A stretch of 64,000 nt of DNA from Labia minor (taxonomy: Eukaryota > Arthropoda > Insecta > Dermaptera > Spongiphoridae), in contig OY720345.1 in assembly GCA_963082975.1 (NCBI GenBank), forward strand, positions 17,634,491 to 17,698,490, written 5' to 3'. The notes below the pieces were generated by a model. That model worked only from the letters and a program-made list of their open reading frames with translations. It was not told where the DNA came from and made no database searches. How positions within the stretch are numbered: the first letter of the stretch is position 1; every line of letters begins with the position of its first letter. Below are positions 55,301 through 64,000 of the stretch, piece after piece. Made by a program: the position numbers and the translations under genes.

Positions 55301-58300
55301 GTTTCACCAATCTGAAACCATCAATATTATATTAAAACAAAATATATTTTTCTAATTTACTTAATTTATTTTCAATATAATTTGTTTTTTAAAAAAGTCC
55401 CATTTTTAATGAAGACAATCTAAATTATATTTATTAAATATCCATAGTAAACGCATTTAACCAGTATCATTTTTGTAATATTTTATTTTTTTCTAAGTCC
55501 TCTATAATAAAACTAATTTATGTGAATTTTAAATTCCTACTCTTATCAAATTTGTTTTTTTCACTTAAAATTTATAATATATAATAACTTTTATGGAATG
55601 GAATCATGATTACTATAATTAAATGTATGAATTAAATGGAATCAAATATATATCAAATGGGAAAATATTAGAAGAAAAATAATTGAATTAAAATATATTA
55701 GCATAAAAGACAAATTACTTGTTAAAAGAATGAAATATTTATAATTATAATAAAAGCGGATCATGAAATTAATATAATGAAATGAAAAAATGGAAAATTA
55801 CAAGACTAGTTTCGAGAATTAAAATATTAAGATAGCAATTAAGGAAATTCTTGTTTATCAGTTTTAGATGTAAACTTTAAATGTTTTTGTGATAAAAAGT
55901 GATTTTATTTCCATTAATTTTATATATAAATTAATTATTTCTATTTTTATTAACTAGATCGAATATTTTATTTACGTTAAATATGGAACAACCTAAAAAA
56001 ACTTATTATTGAAAATGATTTACCCGTCAAGATATCCCGCAGGAACAAAACGGCAAGATTCGTTAGATGCAATATTTGATAAGGGGATTTCCCTCGGAAT
56101 TGGACCAGTATTACAAGACAAAGTCTCGTTTGACGGAGCATTGCTCCCCGGAGCCGCACTAGGACGCTCCCGATCTTTCGACTTGGAAGTTTTCTCAGAG
56201 CGTTTCTAGAAAAAAAAAATCAGTTTTAATAATAATCATAAAATTTGCTTAAGAATTTATTTTAAGAATCTCAATTTCGAGAATTTAAGGCTCGTGAATG
56301 AATGAACTATATAATGAATCTTTATAATATATTAAATCTTTGAACCTAATACCTGAAATATACCTAATAAATGAAAATTATTCATCGTTTTTCGATAATT
56401 GTGTTTAAAAATTGATGAATAAGAGAAAAATGTGTCTCTCTATGTTAATGTTAAAATAATAAAAATTTGAAGTGAAAATTATATACCCCCATATTTCTAA
56501 TTTATTATGTTTATGTCAGGCGTGAAAATTAGTAAAAAATTTCAATTAATTTACCTTACAGAAGCAAAAACATTTGAGACAACCCATATTTAATATCCCC
56601 TGATAAAATTACCAGGGTACTGCCTATTATTTCAAATTTATTATTGAAGAAAAAAAAATGGATTGTTAACTGGTAAACATAAACAAACTCGCTATATCTA
56701 AATTCTTCAAACTCCTTAACATGAATAAATACGCAATCACTAAAATTAATGCGTAACAAGAAAGCAGAAAAATTCAAAATGCGTCCCAATTACAAAGGAC
56801 TAAATTTCCATAAACCTTTCTTTAATCAAAATAGTCTAGTGGTTCATTTAAAATCAATTCTAATTAGAGTATATAAATTATTTATCTTGGAGGAAAAATA
56901 TATAACTTATCTATTAGTATGATTGTTAGGAAAAATTACAATTTAGAATATTCATAAATTTTTTTCTTTTTAAGATTCAATTTTTATCTATCACTTGGAT
57001 TATTAATTAATAACTATTTATTTAGAGAATAAAAATACCTTAGCTGTATGTTTATTTTGATTAGCAGAAGGCTGTATATTTTTAGTTAAAAGTCAATGGG
57101 AGGAGATTTCTCCTTTTCATCTTTTATTTTTCCATTGTCTTGAGAAAGATTGTTTGAGCTTTGATTAATCGTTGGCTTTACATTTTTAATATTACTTGCT
57201 TTAATTTGTGAGCTATCTGACGTATTCATTTTTTTAACACACATGAACTGCTGGTGCATTGGTATTTGGAGATACAACAGGTGTAAGTTCTACAGTCTGA
57301 AAAAATCAAGAAAATATTGTGATTTATTATAAAAAAAAATCAAGAATGTAAAATTTTATAATTTCATAAAATAATTATAAGATAAAAATTATATAAAATA
57401 TTCTAATTATCAGTGGCGCAACCAGGATTTGATCCTGGGGGGGGTTTTGACTAGCCGCTCCACCTTCGCCCCCCCCCCCCCCCCGGCTCTCTCAAAGACA
57501 AATTTTCATTAAGATTTTTTTTATATTAAATATTTCAAAAAGTTTTGTAAGAGAAACACTGATTTTACAAAATCTGGCAAAAAAATTTAATTTTGTATTT
57601 TATTTACTTGTATTCACAATTTTAGAAAGAAAATATTTTTTTCCAGCTATAAGTAAATCATTTTAGCTTTCCTCATGAAATAAGGATAGCTTATAGGAAG
57701 GATCATCGGAAAATTTTGAAAATTTTTGCTCCGAGATTCTTCGAGATTTCCACTTTTCAGACGGTTCTGAATCCAAAACTGCAAAAAAAATTTGTGAACC
57801 GGCTCGTTACCGAGATTACGTCTAAACAAAATGAGATATTGTCTTGAAATTTGATATTTAGATGTTTTTTTTGGGGGGCGGGGATTGGATTGTTTTTGGA
57901 CAAGATCGGACCATAAGTAAGGGTAGTTTAAAGAGGTTTCAGAGCACATTTTATTGATTTTCTCAATAAATACCGATTTTTATGAGAATTATCATACTAT
58001 CGTATTAAATTTATAGGGAATCGAATTTACTAAAAGTTTCATTATATTCATTTTTACCTAAACTTAATAATAAAGGAATTATTTACAAAAAAACTACTTT
58101 AAGATTTCGAAAGCTTTTCGTCCGCCCGTAGTGGAAGGATATTTTGAAAGAAATCATGTAAAAATCTCTAAGAAAAAATCCCTAAATGCAAATATCCCTA
58201 AAAGAATAAATCCCTAAATAAAAAATTTCCCTATTTTTTTTTACTTATTTAATAATGAATAGCCGAAGAGACTTGAATGAGGTAGTTAAACATCATGCTT

Positions 58301-61300
58301 GGTGTCATCACATCTGTTCCATCTGGTTTTTTAGCGTCCCATTTTTCATGGTTTGCCTTCATTATCGTCAGAAGCTCATCATGCGAGTCTCTGAATCGTT
58401 TCCTTGGTGGATCAGGCTTCTTACCACGAACATCACGACAGATTTCCAAAGAGATAAGGTTATGCTCAATATGGATTTGCTTAATCAGGTCCCATACAGA
58501 TGTCTTGTAACCTCCTAAGCGTGAACGAAGAGCATTGTTGTAACCTTCCAATGCATTGTTTGTTCGAGGCAAACCCATCAAAGTGGCATCGTAGATGTTC
58601 CAATGTTCCAATTTCGAATTCGGGGTCATAAAAGCCAGCCAAATATTGTTCACCTAGCCAAGTGCGCTCGAAGTAAGAAAAAAGATCACGAAGTTTTACC
58701 CTGTTGGTCGTCCAGTTAATGCTTGGTAGACTACAATGACTTTTGATGGTGGTACCAAAACCAAAGGATTATCTATATCATTATAGAGCTTCAAAACTTC
58801 TGGCATAGACTAGATGTTTCTATAAATGCATTGAGCAAAATGAAAAGGACAACCTCTGATGATAGTAAATTTCACAAATTGCGTTATATATTCCCTGGTG
58901 AAATATACGGTGTAAATGGTGTATTTTGTATTTGGAATCATTAAGCTATTAAAACGTATGCTAATAAACGGAATTTGATTAAATTCCCTTTATTTTTCAT
59001 ACGAATTTGACACCCCTATTTTTTTTTGGAAAAATCACGTGTGTGGGCCCTATGTATGTATTTTTTGACCTATTTTTCCCTACTTTCGGTCCAGGTCCGA
59101 TTACCTCCTTGGGAGGTCGTGTCTCAGGCAACTGAGTGGCATGCTCACCTTGTGATTTAATTTTCTGAGTCACAATTAAAATTAATACAAAAATGAAAAA
59201 AATTGTTTTTAGTGATTTTTTCAATTAGCGATATTTTTATTTAGGGGTTTTCGCTTTTGGGGATTTTCGGTTTTAGGGATTTTTGACTTTGATGGATTTT
59301 TTCCTTTAGGGATTTTTACCCGTTTCCATTTTGAAAAAATTAGTCTTCGCTTCATAATTTTTATGAAATTAGCAATTAATGTATTAATAATAAAAAATAT
59401 TTAGAATTTGAGTAATTTATATTTTTTATTTATTTTATATTTAAATAAAAGTCAAATTGGAAAATTTCACAATCATCTAGTAATCTTATATTAAGTCTTT
59501 TGTTTTTTATGATTTAGGCAGTGGCTTACCTAAAACTTTTGCCGCCCGGGGCGTTCTCCAGTTTGCCGCCCTTTTTATTATAAGTCAATCAAATAGTGGT
59601 TTTTATAAATTAATACACATAAATAAATTATTAAGTTATTTAATCAATATTAATTAATACACAGAGTAAATTTTTTTACACATATTTGTATGCACTCGTA
59701 AACATATTTATATAATATTTACTCTTCTAGCTTTCATACTAGAAAAATCGTGTATAATGCTCTCAAAATTTATATTATTTGTAATTTCTTGTCCTATTGA
59801 CAATATTGCAAGATTTTGTAGTCTTAATCGACTCACTGTAGAACGAAGATAATTTTGCCGAACAAAATCTTAAAGATGCTTTTACGAATTCAACGAATTT
59901 TAATGAATACAATAAAATAAAATTATTATCCTGTTCTTGAAATTAGAATTCAAAATTTACACTAAAATGCATTTATATACCCCGAGGAATAATATTCAAA
60001 ATCATATAGTTGATCATAATTTATATAAATCAAATAGTAAACTTATAATAATCATAATAATCATTTATTATTCAAGAAAGAAAAAAAATAAATATGAAAT
60101 GAATAAGTTGCTTTTTACAACTATAACTAAATATAAAAAATGCCGCCCAAGATAAGTGCCGCCCGGTGCGGACCACCCCCCCCCCCTTAGGTACGCCACT
60201 GGATTTAGGAGAAATAATAAAATAATTTTTTATTTCTTATATTTAATTCTGTACGAAAAAATAAGCAATTTTTATTTTTGTTAAAATTTTTTTAAAATAA
60301 AATAAACTTACTTATTATACACTAAGTTATACTTTAAGAATTTTTTTTTTTTCAAATAAAAAGAAGGATTATATTTTTTCTTTTCTATTTGTAATATAGT
60401 ACATAATATACAGCAATTTATATTTTTTTCTCTCCTGGGGGAGGGGGGGTTTAACCCCCAAACCCCCCCCCTGGTTGCCCCACTGTAATTATATATAATT
60501 CTTATTTAACCATTTTCAAAATTTTATTAAGAAAAATTACTTTATCTGGTTTCTTCCACAACGTTGAACCACTATTGGAATTTTCATTCAAATTTATTTT
60601 AGATGCTTGTGATATTTCCACTTCACTGGAAACACTATCTAAATTATCAGTCAAGTTAGAAGGAGCTTCAACAGACATAGATGAAATATTTGCTGTAGTT
60701 GTTACTGAAGGTGATATTAATGTTGAGGTACAACTAACAATAGTAGTAGTAGTAATAGTATGAGCAACCGTAGTGGTAGTTGCCATCACAGAACCAGTCG
60801 ATGTTTATGTTGTTGTTACAGGGCCATTTTCTTCATTTGCAACTTTATATACGAATGCAGCAAATTGAGCAATAACATCAGAATTAGATGTAGTATTATT
60901 CTAAATCAGAAAATAATTTATTATTAGAAAGAAGGTCTATTTGATCTACTATGATAAAGGAATGATTTTTATTTTAGTTATTTTTACCGGTTGAGGAGTT
61001 TCCCTAGCACTACTTTCTCCAGATCGTGGAGGAGAAGATTCTTTATTATCAAATAATTCAGGAGTTATATCCTGCATTGTTTTAGGATCAACAATATCTA
61101 CAGCATGAGTTCTTCTTTGTCTTTTATCTAAAAAATAAATTTTGTAAATTAATAATATTTAAATCAATAATTATTGTGATAAATAAGTAAATTAGTTGAA
61201 AATATACTTTTCTGAGTTTGAGTTTGAGGTTGTTGACCTGTAGAAACAGGTTGCATTGGCATTGTTACCATAGAAAGTTGCATTGGATGCTGTTGTATAA

Positions 61301-61587
61301 GAGGTAATGACTGAGTTTGCGCACCCTGTTGAAGATTAAAAAAATGATTTATAATTGAATTATACATACATTGATTGTTTTGATAAGGATATATATTTTG
61401 AGAATTTAACATTAAATTTGGAGGTGTAGCCGAAGCAGTTGCTTGATAATAATTATGATGATTCTGTTGTCTTTGCTGGTTGGAAAATGAAAAGTTTGGC
61501 AGAAATTGTGGATATTGCAAAGCTATAGTAGGAAAGAAAAAATCGCTGATGGAACTCTTATTACATTCTTTTTTTAACACATTTTGT
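49338..61587 (-). CDS. eIF4G: eIF4G translation initiation scaffold, unit 2 copy
   Basis: The same 21 exons. From the exon at 57296-57039 to the stop (49338) they are shifted by exactly 22,918 and translate identically. N-terminal exons lie at 61587-61208, 61127-60988 and 60900-60541. Unit 2 differs in three places: RQRRTHAVD for RQRRNAVD (3 nt), four extra codons (VTTT) before the shared TAA at 60807-60805, and small substitutions (MSVEAP for [14 protein letters not shown] for TSTVAHT). All N-terminal changes preserve reading frame apart from the shared stop. The exon at 57296 carries the same compensated frame change. Upstream exons, if any, would lie beyond 61,588, and this copy's 5' region continues past the window, so it could still have a start. 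Confidence 0.92.
57411..60485. mobile_element. Nested hAT/MULE/hAT block in eIF4G intron, unit 2
   Basis: Counterpart of 34493-37571. It contains the MULE relic (about 58142-59338) and the inner hAT element (59519-60201, GATTTAGG on both sides). Poly-C and poly-G runs near both ends differ in length from unit 1; the right run is interrupted here (GGGGGAGGGGGGGT). Confidence 0.75.
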
Positions 61588-61663
61588 CTGTTAAGATAAA
61601 ATTTGTATTATAAATAAATTTTAATTAATTACAAATCATTTATCAAGAAGTTATTGTTTAAAT

Positions 61664-62850
61664 CAGGGCTTCGAACCGTTATTTTTTTCGTTTCGGTTTT
61701 CGTTCCGGTTCAATAAAAAAAAAAATATCAGTTCGGTTCCGGTTTTCGTTCCGGCAAAAATATCGGTTTTTTTCGGTTTTCGGTTTTCGGTTCAGTTCCG
61801 ATTAATTAATTTTAAAGACCTTTTATTTGTATTAGAAATTTAGGTCGGGGGGTATGCCGAGTCTGCCATAAATATATAAAAATATTTCTTGCTACCACCC
61901 TAAATCATACTACATGAATTGATACAATATAATATAAATAATAATAATTAATTAAAGGTATAATTAGAAGTATATAATATAAGATGTTAATATAATTTAT
62001 TAAACGGAACAAATAAGTATGAATATTTTTTTACATCTTTCTACTTTCACACAAACACTCAACAAACGAAACAAATTCGTATATTTAATGTTAAAGTATA
62101 CAGGATTCTTGGATATATTTACTTACAATTATAACTATAATTATAAAAGATGAAAATTACCTCTAATTATTAAAATATCTTCCAATATATTTGTATTTAA
62201 ACTATTTCTATTGTCTCGTAAAATAAACTTTAAACCAGAGAAAGCTCTTTCAACACTAACTTGTGTTGCAGTATCTCCTAAAACCACCATTGCAATTTTG
62301 TATAAATGAGGAATTGTATTTTTATTTTCCTCCCAAAATTGTAAATTAAGTTTTTTACTGTCTAATCTTCGTACCTGGTCAAAGTTATTCAATATTTGTT
62401 TAAATTTATTTAATAATTTTATTTATATTTATGAATCATTTTCTTTATATCAATACATAACCCTGTAACAAATAGAATAAATAATTTAAAAAATTAATAC
62501 TATCATTAAATCAAAATATCAGTATTAAACAAACGATGAAAACATTAAATTCTGTATTGCGACTACGAGACGCTGCCAACACAACCGAAGGGAGAGTATG
62601 ACTAGGACACTAATTTTTGAAACAAAGTTTTTAGCGACACCATGCAGTACGAGACATAACTAATTGAAAAAAATTCGGGGTTGTGTGTTGCCAAAACGCC
62701 CAAAAACACCACTTTTGGCAACTCTGGATTGAACACTGAACTGAAATAAACCGATATTATTTTTTTCGGTTCAGCTCCGGTTTTCGTTCCGACAAAAATA
62801 CCGGTTTTTTCGGTTTTCGGTTTTCGGTTCAGTTCCGGTTCGAAGCCCTG
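61664..62850. mobile_element. Deleted hAT element with transposase fragment, unit 2
   Basis: Counterpart of 38735-39883, 38 bp longer. The extra bases are mainly in the right subterminal array, near 62,742-62,766 (GAAATAAACCGATATTATTT), plus extra CGGTTTT words. The transposase piece is at 62141-62392, with two residue changes (LNLQFW for LILEFW). Confidence 0.9.
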
Positions 62851-62928
62851 GTTTAAACCACTAAAAAAAATAATTAATTAGTGGAATTGGAGTAAAAGTA
62901 TATTTTTTAAATAAATATATATATATAT

Positions 62929-63212
62929 CTCCAGGAACTGACAAGCCCTGGTTCTATACAGTCCTGCACCAGCAGGACTACTTCAAAAACAAGCAACCAT
63001 AAGCAACAATAGATCGTGATGAGAATAACTCCAGGTGGTACCCAATTTACCCGTCACCTGGAGGATCCGGATCTTCACGAGCACACAAAATGAAGAATAA
63101 AGTTAACACCTAAAGAACATTCATATATGGGCCCACTTAACATCAATACCCTTAAATGTATGGGAGCTTTGCGTGATCCTAGATGGTCCAAACGCAAATA
63201 ATAATAATAATA
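62929..63212 (+). mobile_element. SINE second subtype, unit 2
   Basis: Counterpart of 39957-40240, with a C-to-T change in the head (ACAGTCCTGCACC) and a slightly different TA tail. Confidence 0.85.
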
Positions 63213-63459
63213 ATATATATATATATATATATTTAATTTTATAAAATGTTCTCAGAAAATATTATTATCATAATACAGGGTTATGCATTATAATAAATAA
63301 AATTATTCAATGATATATATAAATGAAATCAAAATAAATACAAATAATTTTTATCTGTTGCAAAAAATCGTTGAAATTTGAACACTAATAAATTAAATTA
63401 ATCTAAATTTATTAATTAATTATTGTATTTATTTTGTTTTCATCTTTTTTTTGACCCAA

Positions 63460-63942
63460 ATGACTTTAAATTATAACGACTCTGAAGTCGAAATATTTCT
63501 ACCTGAAGAAGAATCTTCTGTAGACTCCGAACCCATAAATAACTCAAGAAAAAAACGAAACATGGTTATCTCGGAAATAATTAAAGGTGTAAGACGAGTA
63601 TTTGAAAGAAATGCTCCAGTCAAAGAAATACCTGAAAATCTTGACCTCTCAATTTCGGCCGTTTATAAATTAATAAAACAAAATAGGGAGGAAATAGTTT
63701 TTACTAAAAAAGGAAGAAAAGAGACACCAAATGGAGGAAAAAAAATAAAATTTCTCAATATCTCTTTAGAGATTCTTAATGAAGAATTGGTTTCTGAAGG
63801 AATTTTGAAGAGCCGAAATACCATCTCAAGGACCCTTAAAACCATTAAATATACTAGGAAGAAGCTCGTTAGAATTCAAATGAAACGAAACAACCAAAGA
63901 ACAGTTGAAAGTAGACAACTGTATGCAAGAGGTATAGAATAA
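63460..63942 (+). pseudogene. Truncated Tc1/IS630-type transposase, unit 2
   Basis: Counterpart of 40490-40972, ending at the same TAA. The three residue differences (GGKKIKF, EILNEEL, QMKRNNQ) are all single-base changes, and no frame damage has accumulated. Confidence 0.75.
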
Positions 63943-64000
63943 CTTAATGACTCAAATTTGGTTTTTAAATAAAATTTTGTTTATATTTATTTTGAATTTA

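Larger units (their letters stand above)
42351..64000. repeat. Tandem segmental duplication, unit 2 (truncated by window end)
   Basis: Begins at the base corresponding to 19408 and follows unit 1 to the position matching 41030, where the window ends. The TSDs of all nested elements are shared, so the insertions predate the duplication. Differences are concentrated in the first about 2 kb and the last about 5 kb. Confidence 0.97.

Overview
The window is nuclear DNA of an animal, most likely an insect. It is very AT-rich, its genes are split by many short GT-AG introns, and it is full of degraded DNA transposons, tRNA-derived SINEs and a Ty3/Gypsy fragment. The recognisable host proteins (an UNC-93-like membrane protein, a fatty-acid-binding protein and eIF4G) fit arthropod families. 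An AT-rich insect such as a parasitoid wasp is possible, but I cannot fix the order from sequence alone.

Layout. (1) 1-14.7 kb: the 5' two thirds of an UNC-93-like gene on the minus strand. Ten phase-consistent exons run from a GC-rich start with an NRF1-type palindrome (near 14.6-14.7 kb) down to 129, and the gene leaves the window on the left. Its introns carry several MITE-like inverted-repeat elements. (2) 14.7-19.1 kb: intergenic repeat mosaic, including a hAT-type MITE with a perfect 8-bp target duplication. (3) 19.11-19.26 kb: core promoter and first exon of a FABP-family gene on the plus strand. Its later exons are not visible. (4) 19,408-42,350: one unit of a 22.9-kb direct tandem duplication. 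It holds, left to right, an interspersed repeat, a mariner relic, a SINE, a small 104-codon gene with its own TATA/Inr promoter, a 21-exon minus-strand eIF4G gene, a hAT element, a second SINE, a truncated Tc1/IS630-type transposase gene, a tRNA-headed SINE-like element, and an LTR plus the integrase end of a Gypsy element. (5) 42,351-64,000: the second unit, cut off by the window end.

The duplication is the dominant signal. The two units look identical over about 14.7 kb in the middle, including long microsatellites, but differ by substitutions and indels near both ends. That means either very recent conversion between tandem copies or an assembly artefact. The junction falls inside the Gypsy integrase reading frame on one side and FABP intron 1 on the other.

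The eIF4G copies have clean splice phases and intact eIF4E-binding, MIF4G and MA3 regions. Both nevertheless carry the same in-frame TAA in one N-terminal exon and the same pair of compensating frame changes in the next. The intron between those two exons is filled by a three-level transposon nest. No upstream first exon of eIF4G is visible inside the unit, so at least the left copy may lack a start. The most gene-like unrecognised feature is the 104-codon ORF with a correctly spaced TATA box and initiator, present identically in both units.
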